From: Microbacterium sp. ACRRU
GTDB lineage: Bacteria; Actinomycetota; Actinomycetes; Actinomycetales; Microbacteriaceae
Direction of reading: 5' to 3'
DNA length: 64,000 nt
NCBI RefSeq assembly: GCF_022346945.1
Contig: NZ_JAKRNI010000001.1
Location: 248,001-312,000, forward strand
The translations under genes and the position numbers were made by a program. Under the pieces are notes generated by a model. It worked only from the letters and a program-made list of their open reading frames with translations. It had not been told where the DNA came from and ran no database searches. Numbering within the stretch: position 1 is the stretch's first letter; the number at the start of each line of letters is the position of its first letter. Of this stretch, positions 37,345-45,835 are shown piece after piece.

Positions 37345-38693
37345 AGTACGACCACCTCTCGCTCGGAGCCCCGGGTGCCGGCATCCGTTCGCCGACCGCC
37401 GGTGGCGACGGATGCCACGCTGTCGAGGGCCTGGTCGAGGTCGGCCACGAGGTCGTCGACGTCTTCGATCCCGATGGACAGACGCACAGTGCCCGGGAAG
37501 ACCCCCGCGAGTTCGCGCTCGGCCACGGTCCGGCCGGAGTGGCTCGTGCTCTGCGGGTGGAGGATGAGGGAGCGGACGTCACCGAGGTGCGTCATGTGCG
37601 TGATGAGCCGCACCGACTGCACGACGTGTCGTGCCGCATCGAGCCCGCCGCGGAGCGTCACGGTGAACACCGACCCACTGCCGCGCGTGAGGTAGCGGCG
37701 TCCGAGCGCGTGGTGCGGATGCGAGGGGAGACCGACGTAATCGACCCGCTCGACCTCGGGGCGGGCCTCGAGCCAGCGCGCGACCGCGAGCGCGTTGGCC
37801 GACTGCCGCTCCATGCGCAGGCTGAGGGTCTCGACGCCCTGCCCGATGAGGAAGGCGTTGAGCGGCGAGGGGGACGGACCGAAGCGCGGCGCGACGCTTT
37901 CACGCAGGTACTGCCCGCGCGCGCGGCGACCGTACTTCTCGGCGTAGCTCGGCCCGCCCAGGCGGTCGCTGTGGGCGAGGTGCGGAAAGAGGTGACCGGA
38001 GGCGGCGGCGTCGAAACGCCCGTCGTCGATGATCACGCCGCCCAGGACAGCACCCTGCCCGGCGAGGAACTTGCTCGCGGAATGCACGACGACCGCCGCA
38101 CCGTGCTCGAGCGGGCGGAGGAGATACGGGGTGGTGAACGTGCTGTCCACGACCAGTGGGATGCCGCGCTCGGCACCGATCGCGGACACCGCGGCGACGT
38201 CCAGGACGTCGTTGCGGGCGTTGGAGAGGGTCTCGGCGAAGAGCGCTTTCGTGCGCGGGGTGATGGCGTCTCGCCACGCGTCGAGGTCGGACGTGTCGAC
38301 GAAGGTCGTCTCGATGCCCAGGCGGGCGAGGTTGTCCAGGAGCAGTCCCCGTGTGCCCTCGTAGATGTGTTCCGAGACCACGAGGTGGTCACCGGCTCCG
38401 GCGAGACCCAGGAGCGCCACGGTGACGGCCGCTTGCCCGCTCGAGACGAGGATCGCCTGGTCGCCGCCTTCGAGCGACGCGATCCTCTCCTCGACCGCGT
38501 GCACCGTGGGGTTGCCGGTCCGGCTGTAGCCGAACCCGCTGCCGGTGGCGAAGTGCGCGGCCGACTCGTCGAGATCCGAGAAAGTGAAGCCTGCGGTCAG
38601 GTAGATGGGCGTCGCTCGCGGCGAGGCGGTCGCGGTCGACGCGCCCACGTGCACCTGCCGGGTCGAGAATCCGGCGTCTTCCTGCGCGCCCAT
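37341..38693 (-). CDS. metY: PLP-dependent O-acetylhomoserine (thiol)-lyase-family enzyme
   Basis: 450 residues of the Cys/Met metabolism PLP family. PLP lysine is Lys208 in VVHSASKFLAGQG; GFGYSRTGNPTVHAVEERIA, SSGQAAVTVALL and TTPYLLRPLEHGA are typical of MetY sulfhydrylases; cystathionine gamma-synthase is the main alternative. Good site AAAGGAGAG before ATG. The translationally coupled monooxygenase downstream suggests that sulfide liberated from organic sulfur is captured here to give homocysteine. Divergent from leuCD. Confidence 0.82.
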   Translation of the reverse strand: MGAQEDAGFSTRQVHVGASTATASPRATPIYLTAGFTFSDLDESAAHFATGSGFGYSRTGNPTVHAVEERIASLEGGDQAILVSSGQAAVTVALLGLAGAGDHLVVSEHIYEGTRGLLLDNLARLGIETTFVDTSDLDAWRDAITPRTKALFAETLSNARNDVLDVAAVSAIGAERGIPLVVDSTFTTPYLLRPLEHGAAVVVHSASKFLAGQGAVLGGVIIDDGRFDAAASGHLFPHLAHSDRLGGPSYAEKYGRRARGQYLRESVAPRFGPSPSPLNAFLIGQGVETLSLRMERQSANALAVARWLEARPEVERVDYVGLPSHPHHALGRRYLTRGSGSVFTVTLRGGLDAARHVVQSVRLITHMTHLGDVRSLILHPQSTSHSGRTVAERELAGVFPGTVRLSIGIEDVDDLVADLDQALDSVASVATGGRRTDAGTRGSEREVVVL

Positions 38694-38799
38694 GCGGCAC
38701 TCTCCTTTCGTCGGCGTGGCGACAGGCTCGCACGGGGGTGGCCCTCCCGCCCAAATGTGCGGCGTCGTGTTACGCGGGAGGGTGTCGGCGGCCCGGTGG

Positions 38800-38805
38800 T
38801 ATCGT
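38800..38805 (+). promoter_or_regulatory. -10 box of the leuC leader ORF, leaderless spacing
   Basis: TATCGT ends 6 bases before the GTG of the leader ORF at 38812. Confidence 0.55.
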
Positions 38806-38811
38806 GGCGAC

Positions 38812-38862
38812 GTGCGGATCGTCGGCCTCCTCCTTAGCGGCCGCGACGAGACCTTGTTCTAG
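38812..38862 (+). CDS. Candidate leucine leader peptide of leuCD
   Basis: A 16-residue ORF (VRIVGLLLSGRDETLF; the GTG start would be read as Met) with three consecutive leucine codons (CTC CTC CTT, 38827-38835) and a fourth Leu codon (TTG) near its end. It lies 63 bases before leuC, in the leuC sense, and has a -10 box at exact leaderless distance. A hairpin starts inside it. The pattern fits ribosome-stalling attenuation, in which scarcity of charged tRNA-Leu halts translation and alters downstream folding; leucine leader peptides of this kind are known upstream of leuA in actinobacteria. Whether this one acts is inference. Too short for gene finders. Confidence 0.55.
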   Translation: MRIVGLLLSGRDETLF

Positions 38863-38890
38863 GCCTTTCTCGTCGCGGAGTTCGTCGCGG
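38841..38890 (+). promoter_or_regulatory. Candidate attenuator hairpins before leuC
   Basis: CCGCGACGAGA (38841-38851, within the leader ORF) can pair with TCTCGTCGCGG (38868-38878) over 11 bp. A second copy of TCGTCGCGG (38882-38890) could pair with the same arm over 9 bp. A ribosome halted on the Leu codons would cover the left arm. Confidence 0.5.
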
Positions 38891-38925
38891 GCCTCACATC
38901 CCATCCGAGGAGAAACGCAAGTCTC

Positions 38926-40407
38926 ATGAGCACGACATCGATGGACGGCATCCACGTTCCGGATCGTCCCCGCACCCTGGCCGAGAAGGTCTGGGACGAC
39001 CACCTGGTGGTCAAGGGCGAAGACGGTCAGCCCGACCTCATCTACATCGACCTCCACCTGGTGCACGAGGTCACGAGCCCGCAGGCGTTCGACGGCCTGC
39101 GTGCCGAGGGGCGTCCCGTCCGCCGTCTCGACCTCACCATTGCGACGGAGGACCACAACACCCCGACGCTCGACATCGACAAGCCGATCGCCGATCTCAC
39201 CAGCCGCACGCAGATCGAGACGTTGCGCCGCAACGCCGAGGAGTTCGGCGTCCGCATCCACTCGCTTGGTGACAAGGAGCAGGGGATCGTGCACGTCGTC
39301 GGTCCTCAGCTCGGTCTCACGATGCCCGGCATCACGGTGGTCTGCGGCGACTCCCACACCTCCACGCACGGCGCTTTCGGCGCGATGGCCTTCGGCATCG
39401 GCACCAGCGAGGTCGAGCACGTCCTGGCAACGCAGACGCTGCCGCTCAAGCCCTTCAAGACGATGGCGATCACCGTTGAGGGCGAGTTGAAGCCCGGCGT
39501 GACCGCGAAAGACATCATCCTGGCCGTCATCGCCAAGATCGGCACGAACGGCGGTCAGGGCTATGTGCTCGAGTACCGCGGCAGCGCCATCCGATCCCTC
39601 TCGATGGAGGGCCGGATGACGATGTGCAACATGTCGATCGAGGCCGGTGCCCGCGCGGGCATGGTCGCGCCCGATAACACCACGTTCGAGTACCTGAAGG
39701 GCCGCCCGCACGCGCCCCAGGGGCAGGACTGGGACGACGCCGTCGCCTACTGGCGGACGCTGCCCAGCGACGAAGGCGCCGTGTACGACGCGGAAGTGTT
39801 CCTGGATGCCGACGAGCTCGAACCTTTCGTCACGTGGGGCACCAACCCGGGTCAGGGCGTTTCGCTCTCCGACGTCGTGCCGACCCCGTCCGAGATCAGC
39901 GACGCGAACGAGCGTGCCGCCGCCGAGCGGGCTCTGGAGTACATGGACCTGCGGCCGGGGACGCCGATGAAGGACATCCCGGTGGATGCCGTCTTCATGG
40001 GATCGTGCACCAACAGCCGCATCGAAGACCTTCGCGCTTTCGCCTCCGTCATCCGCGGTCGTTCGAAGGCCGAGAACGTCCGCGTCATGGTCGTGCCCGG
40101 GTCCGCGCGCGTCCGACTCGAGGCCGAGGCCGAGGGGCTGGACAAGGTGTTCACCGAGTTCGGCGCGGAGTGGCGTTTCGCGGGGTGCTCGATGTGCCTC
40201 GGGATGAACCCCGACCAGCTGGCGCCGGGGGAGCGGTGCGCCTCGACGTCGAACCGCAACTTCGAGGGCCGGCAGGGCAAGGGCGGGCGAACGCACCTCG
40301 TCTCTCCGTTGGTGGCCGCCGCGACCGCGGTCCGAGGGACGCTGTCCAGCCCCGCGGACCTCGATCCGCTGCCCGCCGAGACCGTCGCGACCGGGGCGGA
40401 GGCCTGA
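38926..40407 (+). CDS. leuC: 3-isopropylmalate dehydratase, large subunit
   Basis: Aconitase-family [4Fe-4S] subunit isomerising 2- to 3-isopropylmalate in leucine synthesis, acting with LeuD. 493 residues. Cluster cysteines: Cys361 in [11 protein letters not shown] and Cys421/Cys424 in [12 protein letters not shown]; substrate-binding motifs [19 protein letters not shown] and [22 protein letters not shown] precedes the ATG. leuD begins 1 base after the stop. Upstream sit a leucine-rich leader ORF and hairpins. Confidence 0.97.
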   Translation: MSTTSMDGIHVPDRPRTLAEKVWDDHLVVKGEDGQPDLIYIDLHLVHEVTSPQAFDGLRAEGRPVRRLDLTIATEDHNTPTLDIDKPIADLTSRTQIETLRRNAEEFGVRIHSLGDKEQGIVHVVGPQLGLTMPGITVVCGDSHTSTHGAFGAMAFGIGTSEVEHVLATQTLPLKPFKTMAITVEGELKPGVTAKDIILAVIAKIGTNGGQGYVLEYRGSAIRSLSMEGRMTMCNMSIEAGARAGMVAPDNTTFEYLKGRPHAPQGQDWDDAVAYWRTLPSDEGAVYDAEVFLDADELEPFVTWGTNPGQGVSLSDVVPTPSEISDANERAAAERALEYMDLRPGTPMKDIPVDAVFMGSCTNSRIEDLRAFASVIRGRSKAENVRVMVVPGSARVRLEAEAEGLDKVFTEFGAEWRFAGCSMCLGMNPDQLAPGERCASTSNRNFEGRQGKGGRTHLVSPLVAAATAVRGTLSSPADLDPLPAETVATGAEA

Positions 40408-40408
40408 C

Positions 40409-41005
40409 ATGGAGAAGTTCACCACGCACACCGGCGTCGTCGCCCCGCTGAAGCGGTCGGCGGTCGATACCGACCAGATCATCCCCGCCGTCTACCTCAA
40501 GCGCGTGACCAAGACCGGGTTCGAGGATGCGCTCTTCGCCAACTGGCGTCAGGACCCCGACTTCGTCCTGAACCAAGAGGCCTTCCGCGCCGCGTCGATC
40601 CTCGTCGCCGGCCCGGACTTCGGTACCGGCTCCAGCCGTGAGCACGCCGTCTGGGCGCTGCGGGATTACGGGTTCAAGGTCGTCCTGAGCCCGAAGTTCG
40701 CCGACATCTTCCGCGGCAACTCGGGCAAGCAGGGCCTGGTGACGGGCGTCATCACCGAGGACGACGTCGAGCGCATCTGGGCCGCGGTCGAAAGTAATCC
40801 CGGGGTCGCGATGACGGTTGACCTGGATGCCAAGACGGCGACGCTCGGCGACCTCCGGGTTTCGTTCGAGATCGACGATTACACTAGGTGGCGGCTTCTC
40901 GAAGGGCTCGACGACATCGGGCTCACTCTGCGCGACGAAGACAAGATCGCGCAGTTCGAGGCGCGCCGCGAGGCATGGCGGCCGCGGACCCTCCCGGTCC
41001 GCTAA
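40409..41005 (+). CDS. leuD: 3-isopropylmalate dehydratase, small subunit
   Basis: Swivelling-domain partner of LeuC, 198 residues as usual. Motifs: [19 protein letters not shown] near the N-terminus and the substrate-binding [17 protein letters not shown] (about 69-85). ATG start one base from the leuC stop. A 63 bp gap with a 16-bp palindrome separates it from murA. Confidence 0.96.
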   Translation: MEKFTTHTGVVAPLKRSAVDTDQIIPAVYLKRVTKTGFEDALFANWRQDPDFVLNQEAFRAASILVAGPDFGTGSSREHAVWALRDYGFKVVLSPKFADIFRGNSGKQGLVTGVITEDDVERIWAAVESNPGVAMTVDLDAKTATLGDLRVSFEIDDYTRWRLLEGLDDIGLTLRDEDKIAQFEARREAWRPRTLPVR

Positions 41006-41012
41006 GCCCGGC

Positions 41013-41028
41013 CGGCCCGATCGGGCCG
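41013..41028. repeat. 16-bp perfect palindrome between leuD and murA
   Basis: CGGCCCGATCGGGCCG, self-complementary without a loop. May be a weak terminator after leuD or simply GC-rich spacer. Confidence 0.5.
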
Positions 41029-41068
41029 CTCCGCCGCCCCTCGTCCACGAAGTGAGGTCCACCCCCCT

Positions 41069-42442
41069 ATGAGCACACTCGTCACCGATTCCGGAGACCG
41101 ATTCCCCGGACAGCCGGACTGGGAGGCGGCCGAGACGCTGTCGATCCGCGGCGGACGCCCGTTGCGCGGAACGGTCGAGGTCAAGGGGGCGAAGAACCTC
41201 GTCACCAAGGCGATGGTGGCGGCCCTCCTCGGCGAGACCACCAGCACGCTGCGCGACGTCCCCAGCATCAGCGACGTCAAGGTCGTGCGGTCCCTCCTCG
41301 AGGTGCACGGCGTCACCGTCACCGAGGGCGAGGAGGAGGGCACCCTCCACCTCGACCCGTCCGGCGCGGTCGCGGCGCACTTCGAGGAGATCGACGCGCA
41401 CGCCGGCGCTTCGCGCATCCCGATCCTCTTCTGCGGGCCGCTCCTGCACCTTCTCGGTGAAGCGCTCATCCCCGACCTGGGCGGATGCCGCATCGGCGAC
41501 CGCCCGATCAACTTCCACATGGATGCGCTGCGCGCCTTCGGCGCCGTCGTCGACAAGAGCTACGAGGGCATCCGCATCACGGCGCCCAACGGTCTGCACG
41601 GGGCGAACATCACGCTGCCCTACCCGAGCGTCGGGGCGACCGAGCAGGTGCTGCTGACGGCCGTGCGCGCGAAGGGCGTCACCGAGCTGCGCAACGCCGC
41701 GATCGAGCCCGAGATCATGGATCTCATCGCCGTCCTTCAGAAGATGGGCGCGATCATCTCGTACGAGCCCAACCGCGTGATCTTCATCGAAGGCGTCGAC
41801 CGTCTGGTCGGCTACGACCACCGCGCGATCTTCGACCGCAACGAGGCCGCCTCGTGGGCGTGCGCGGCGCTGGCCACCGATGGCGAGATCTTCGCCAAGG
41901 GCGCCCGGCAGCAGGACATGCTGACCTTCCTCAACGTGTTCCGCAAGGCCGGGGGATGGTTCGACGTCCGTGAGGACGGCATCCTCTTCCGCCGTGGGGA
42001 TGCGCTCAAGCCCGTCATGGTCGAGACCGACGTGCACCCCGGATTCATGACCGACTGGCAGCAGCCCCTCATCGTGGCGCTCACCCAGGCACCGGGCACC
42101 TCGGTCGTGCACGAGACGGTCTACGAGAACCGCCTCGGATTCACGCAAGCCCTGAACAAGATGGGGGCCGACATCGTCGTGCACCCCAAGGGCATCGCGA
42201 GCCCCGATCGCCGAGTGCCGCGTCGCGACCTCGAGCAGGCGGCTGTCATCAACGGTCCCACGCCGCTGCACGGCGCGGACGTCGAGGTGCCCGACCTGCG
42301 CGGTGGCTACAGCTACGTGATCGCGGCTCTGGCGGCCGAGGGCGAGTCGACGGTGCGCAACATCGGCATCATCCGCCGCGGGTACGAGAAGTTCCTCGAG
42401 AAGCTCACCGCTCTCGACGCCGACTTCGACGTCGTGGGCTGA
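41069..42442 (+). CDS. murA: UDP-N-acetylglucosamine 1-carboxyvinyltransferase
   Basis: First committed enzyme of peptidoglycan synthesis: transfers enolpyruvate from PEP to UDP-GlcNAc; target of fosfomycin. 457 residues. UDP-sugar-binding KGAKNLVTKAMVAALL (Lys42, Asn43) and the catalytic loop GGCRIGDRP with Cys140 (the residue alkylated by fosfomycin, so Cys-type and expected sensitive). Compared with short MurA proteins it has an N-terminal extension of about 20 residues. The GC in GGCR is written GGA TGC, placing the heptamer GGATGCC in the active-site codons. plsC-like gene follows after 3 bases. Confidence 0.95.
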   Translation: MSTLVTDSGDRFPGQPDWEAAETLSIRGGRPLRGTVEVKGAKNLVTKAMVAALLGETTSTLRDVPSISDVKVVRSLLEVHGVTVTEGEEEGTLHLDPSGAVAAHFEEIDAHAGASRIPILFCGPLLHLLGEALIPDLGGCRIGDRPINFHMDALRAFGAVVDKSYEGIRITAPNGLHGANITLPYPSVGATEQVLLTAVRAKGVTELRNAAIEPEIMDLIAVLQKMGAIISYEPNRVIFIEGVDRLVGYDHRAIFDRNEAASWACAALATDGEIFAKGARQQDMLTFLNVFRKAGGWFDVREDGILFRRGDALKPVMVETDVHPGFMTDWQQPLIVALTQAPGTSVVHETVYENRLGFTQALNKMGADIVVHPKGIASPDRRVPRRDLEQAAVINGPTPLHGADVEVPDLRGGYSYVIAALAAEGESTVRNIGIIRRGYEKFLEKLTALDADFDVVG

Positions 42443-42445
42443 GCG

Positions 42446-43186
42446 GTGGCCGCCTCTCCCGAGAAGAGCCGGCCGAGCGCCTTCTGGCCCCTCGCGGCGG
42501 TCGTGGTGCCGCTGGTCGGCGTGTTCGCCCGCATCGAGCTGCGGGGCGTCGAGAACCTTCCTCGCGAGGGGGCCTACGTGCTGGCGCCCAATCACAACTC
42601 CGAGTTCGACCCGCTCGTCGTCGCGGTGGCCGTGTGGCGGGCCGGGCGCGCGCCGCGCTTCATGGCGAAGGAGAGCCTGTTCAAGGTTCCCGTGCTCGGG
42701 GCGGCGCTGCGTGCCACCGGCATGGTCCCCGTGCCGCGCACCTCGACGAGCGCCACCCAGTCGATCACGGCGGCGCAGGACATCGCCCGCGACGGTCGCG
42801 GGGTCATCGTCTACCCCGAGGGCACCCTCACGCGCGACCCGGACCTCTGGCCGATGCGCGGCAAGACCGGCGCCGTGCGACTCGCCCTCGGCGGCAACCT
42901 GCCGCTCATTCCCATGGCCCAATGGGGCGTGCAGCAGATCCTGCCGCGCTACGGGAAGCTGCGCTTCCCGCGTCGTTCGAAGGTGATCGTCGAGTTCGGT
43001 CCGGCTCTCGATCTCTCGGCGCACACGGCGACGGCAACGCAACCCGCGACCCTGACGCGCGCGACCGATGAACTGATGGCGCGCCTCGCCGAGATGCTGT
43101 CGGGCCTGCGGGGCCTGTCGGCCCCCGCCGAGCGCTGGAACCCCGCGCAACACGGGCAGAACGAGACGGGCCGCCTTGAGTCGTAA
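42446..43186 (+). CDS. Lysophospholipid acyltransferase family protein (PlsC-like)
   Basis: 246-residue membrane-associated acyltransferase. The catalytic HX4D motif is NHNSEFD (His50, Asp55); the phosphate-binding block VIVYPEGTLTRD and a hydrophobic N-terminal anchor (about 12-30) are present. Probably 1-acyl-glycerol-3-phosphate acyltransferase of phospholipid synthesis, fitting the adjacent gpsA that supplies glycerol 3-phosphate. GTG start 3 bases after murA; its end overlaps gpsA by 11 bases. Confidence 0.87.
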   Translation: MAASPEKSRPSAFWPLAAVVVPLVGVFARIELRGVENLPREGAYVLAPNHNSEFDPLVVAVAVWRAGRAPRFMAKESLFKVPVLGAALRATGMVPVPRTSTSATQSITAAQDIARDGRGVIVYPEGTLTRDPDLWPMRGKTGAVRLALGGNLPLIPMAQWGVQQILPRYGKLRFPRRSKVIVEFGPALDLSAHTATATQPATLTRATDELMARLAEMLSGLRGLSAPAERWNPAQHGQNETGRLES

Positions 43187-44312
43187 GCACGAGGCCCCCG
43201 CACCCAAGGTCGCCGTCGTCGGTGCCGGCAGCTGGGGCACGACGTTCGGCAAGATCCTCGCCGACGGTGGCGCATCGGTCGTCATGTGGGCTCGCCGGCC
43301 GGAGCTGGCCGCCGAGATCACCGAGTCCAAGCGCAACAGTCGGTACCTCTCGGGCATCAACCTGCCTCGCACGATGACCGCGACGACGAGTCTCGCCGAG
43401 GCTCTCGACGGCGCGGAGCAGGTGTACCTCTCCATCCCCAGCCAGGCGTTGCGCGAGAACCTCGCCGACGTCAAGCCGCTCGTCGAGAACACCGGCGCTC
43501 CGATCGTGTCCCTCATGAAGGGCGTCGAGAAGTCGACGGGCCTGCGCATGAGCCAGGTCATCGAGCAGGTGCTGCTGTGCGATCCGTCGCGCATCGCGGT
43601 GGCATCCGGTCCCAACCTGGCCCTCGAGATCGCGCGCGAACAGCCCACGGCCGCCGTGATCAGCTCGCTGAGTCCCGAGACGGCCGAAGCGGTCGCCCGG
43701 CGCGCACGCAACCGCTACTTCCGGTCGTTCGTCAACACCGACGTGATCGGAACCGAGTTCGGCGGCGTGCTGAAGAACCTCATCGCGGTGGCGATCGGCA
43801 TCGTCGACGGCGTCGGCTACGGAGAGAACACGAAGGCGTCCATCATCACGCGCGGCCTCGTCGAGATGACCGACTTCGCCGTCGCGCAGGGCGCGCAGCC
43901 CGAGACGCTGCAGGGCCTGGCCGGCCTCGGTGATCTCATCGCCACGTGCCAGTCGCCGTTGAGCCGCAACAACACGGCCGGGCGCCTGCTCGGTCAGGGC
44001 TTCGGCTACCAGGACGTGGTCAAGCAGATGCAGCAGACGGCGGAGGGCTTGGCATCCGTCGCGCCCGTCCTCCAGCTGGCGCGGGAGGTCGGCGTCGACA
44101 TGCCGATCGTGCGCCAGGTGAAGATGGTGCTGGACGGCACCATGGATCCGCGCGACATCGCGCCCCATCTCACGACCGACGACGACCAGCCGCAGGGCGA
44201 GAGGACGCAGAATGACCAGACCGGCGGTGGTGGTGCTCTTCGGCGGGCGCTCCAGCGAGCATTCGATCAGTTCCGCCACGGCGGGCGGGGTGCTGCGGGC
44301 GATCGACCGTGA
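43176..44312 (+). CDS. gpsA: Glycerol-3-phosphate dehydrogenase [NAD(P)+]
   Basis: Makes sn-glycerol 3-phosphate from dihydroxyacetone phosphate for lipid synthesis. The NAD motif VVGAGSWGTTFG is at about 14-25; catalytic Lys region is NLIAVAIGIVDGVGYGENTKAS, and GLAGLGDLIATCQSPLSRNN is typical. TTG start overlapping the plsC-like gene. Odd: after the normal end of homology (about residue 345) the frame continues for 33 residues into ddl, giving a 101-base overlap and a Gly/Arg-rich tail that does not look conserved. This may be a small indel that removed the original stop. Confidence 0.93.
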   Translation: MSRKHEAPAPKVAVVGAGSWGTTFGKILADGGASVVMWARRPELAAEITESKRNSRYLSGINLPRTMTATTSLAEALDGAEQVYLSIPSQALRENLADVKPLVENTGAPIVSLMKGVEKSTGLRMSQVIEQVLLCDPSRIAVASGPNLALEIAREQPTAAVISSLSPETAEAVARRARNRYFRSFVNTDVIGTEFGGVLKNLIAVAIGIVDGVGYGENTKASIITRGLVEMTDFAVAQGAQPETLQGLAGLGDLIATCQSPLSRNNTAGRLLGQGFGYQDVVKQMQQTAEGLASVAPVLQLAREVGVDMPIVRQVKMVLDGTMDPRDIAPHLTTDDDQPQGERTQNDQTGGGGALRRALQRAFDQFRHGGRGAAGDRP

Positions 44313-45297
44313 CCGTTTCCGGGTGATCCCCGTCGGCATCACCCGTGACGGCGCTTTCGTCCTGGAGGCCGACGACCCCGACAAGTTCGCTCTCCGCCCC
44401 GAGAAGCTCCCCGAGGTCGTCGACAACGGCACGCGGGTGCGGCTGCCGGACTCCGTCCTATCCCGCGAGTGGACGGTGACGGATGCTGAGGGGGAGCGGT
44501 CGCTCGGCGAGGTCGACGTCGTGCTCCCGATCCTGCACGGGCGCTTCGGTGAGGACGGGACGGTGCAGGGGCTCCTCGAGCTCCTCGGCATCCCGTACGC
44601 GGGCGGCGGCGTGCTGATGTCGGCGATCGGGATGAACAAGAACGTCACCAAGAGGGTGCTGCGCTCGGCGGGAGTGCCGGTGGTGCCGTGGGTGGCCGTG
44701 ACCCGCGCCGATCTCGAGTGTGACCGCGAGCTGTGGGAGCGGCGAATCCGCGCGCTCGACCTGCCCGTGTTCGTCAAGCCCAATGAGGCCGGGTCGAGCG
44801 TCGGCGTGACGAAGGTCTCGCGCTGGGAAGACCTGGACGCCGCCCTCGAGACGGCGTTCGCCGAAGACCGTCTCGCCCTCGTCGAGCAGGCGATCGTCGG
44901 TCGCGAGCTGGAGTGCGGTGTGCTGCCGGGCCGCAACGGCGGACCTGTGCGCGTCAGCGTCGCCGGTGAGATCGTCGTCACCGGGCGCGAGTTCTACGAC
45001 TTCGAGGCCAAGTACCTCGACGCGCCGGGCGTCGACCTGGTGTGCCCCGCCGACCTCCGCGAGGGCGAGCTGTCCGAGATGCAGCGCATCGCGGCGCACG
45101 CCTTCGAGGCGCTGGGAGGCGAAGGGCTCGCGCGCGTCGACTTCTTCTACACGGGCACCGAGTTCTACGTGAACGAGGTCAACACCATGCCCGGCTTCAC
45201 CCCGATCTCGATGTTCCCGACGTGCTGGATCGCGTCCGGGCTGTCGTATCCCGAGCTCATCAGCGACCTGCTCGACGCCGCGCTCGACCGCGTCTAG
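44212..45297 (+). CDS. ddl: D-alanine--D-alanine ligase
   Basis: ATP-grasp enzyme that makes the D-Ala-D-Ala dipeptide of peptidoglycan. 361 residues. N-terminal VVVLFGGRSSEHSIS, the ATP-binding KPNEAGSSVGVTKVS, and the metal-binding EVNTMPGFTPISMFP are intact. The ATG at 44212 is set by the canonical N-terminus, even though it lies within the gpsA frame; GAGAGG precedes it. Its placement beside murA makes this a small cell-wall cluster. Confidence 0.96.
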   Translation: MTRPAVVVLFGGRSSEHSISSATAGGVLRAIDRDRFRVIPVGITRDGAFVLEADDPDKFALRPEKLPEVVDNGTRVRLPDSVLSREWTVTDAEGERSLGEVDVVLPILHGRFGEDGTVQGLLELLGIPYAGGGVLMSAIGMNKNVTKRVLRSAGVPVVPWVAVTRADLECDRELWERRIRALDLPVFVKPNEAGSSVGVTKVSRWEDLDAALETAFAEDRLALVEQAIVGRELECGVLPGRNGGPVRVSVAGEIVVTGREFYDFEAKYLDAPGVDLVCPADLREGELSEMQRIAAHAFEALGGEGLARVDFFYTGTEFYVNEVNTMPGFTPISMFPTCWIASGLSYPELISDLLDAALDRV

Positions 45298-45312
45298 GGT
45301 CGCGGACCGCGG

Positions 45313-45810
45313 TCAGGGGGTCGGCGCGGGGCTCGCGTCGGCGGGCGACGTGCACACCTGTCCCGTGGCCGGGAGATAGTCGCGGATGAGGGGCGCCAGG
45401 GCCTGCGCGACGTCGGCGCTACTCGCCTCGGCGTAGTCGAGGTAGACCTGGACGGCGGGCTCGCGGCCGAACGTCGTCAGCGTGTAACGGTTCTCGGCGG
45501 CCTGCGACTCGTCGACGAGCCAGTCGACGCCGTCGAAGGGACGGCAGGGCAGCGTCGACGGGCCGGGAGCCTCGAGCCCGCACGTCAGCAGGATGCTCGC
45601 GGGGGTGCCCCACGCGCCCGTGGCCTGTGCGTCGGTCCACCGACGCTCCTGACCGGAGATGCTCTGCGGCAGGCGGGAGATGACCTGCGCGCACGCGGGA
45701 TCGTTCGCGCCTTCCGCGGGCTGCATCGCCACGGTCGTGCTGCACGCGGCGAGCCCCGGAAGCAGGGCGAGTACAGCGAGCAGCGCGAAGAAACGACGGG
45801 AGCGGGACAC
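45313..45810 (-). CDS. DUF3515 lipoprotein
   Basis: 165 residues with a lipoprotein signal (hydrophobic LLAVLALLPGLAACS; Cys at about 23) and a domain resembling DUF3515 (TCGLEAPGPST, CRPFDGVDWLVDES), an actinobacterial family of unknown function commonly found between ddl and thiL, as here. Convergent with ddl (15 bp gap) and divergent from thiL. GTG start with a -10 box 6 bases upstream. Conserved placement suggests a cell-envelope role, but nothing in the sequence defines it. Confidence 0.83.
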   Translation of the reverse strand: MSRSRRFFALLAVLALLPGLAACSTTVAMQPAEGANDPACAQVISRLPQSISGQERRWTDAQATGAWGTPASILLTCGLEAPGPSTLPCRPFDGVDWLVDESQAAENRYTLTTFGREPAVQVYLDYAEASSADVAQALAPLIRDYLPATGQVCTSPADASPAPTP

Positions 45811-45816
45811 CCCTCC

Positions 45817-45829
45817 AGGCTAATAGCGT
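45817..45829. promoter_or_regulatory. Back-to-back -10 boxes of the DUF3515 gene and thiL
   Basis: On the minus strand TAGCCT (45822 to 45817) ends 6 bases before the DUF3515 GTG at 45810; on the plus strand TAGCGT (45824-45829) ends 6 bases before the thiL GTG at 45836. The whole 25 bp gap is filled by the two boxes, so both mRNAs are predicted leaderless and their polymerases would compete. Confidence 0.6.
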
Positions 45830-45835
45830 GGGGGA

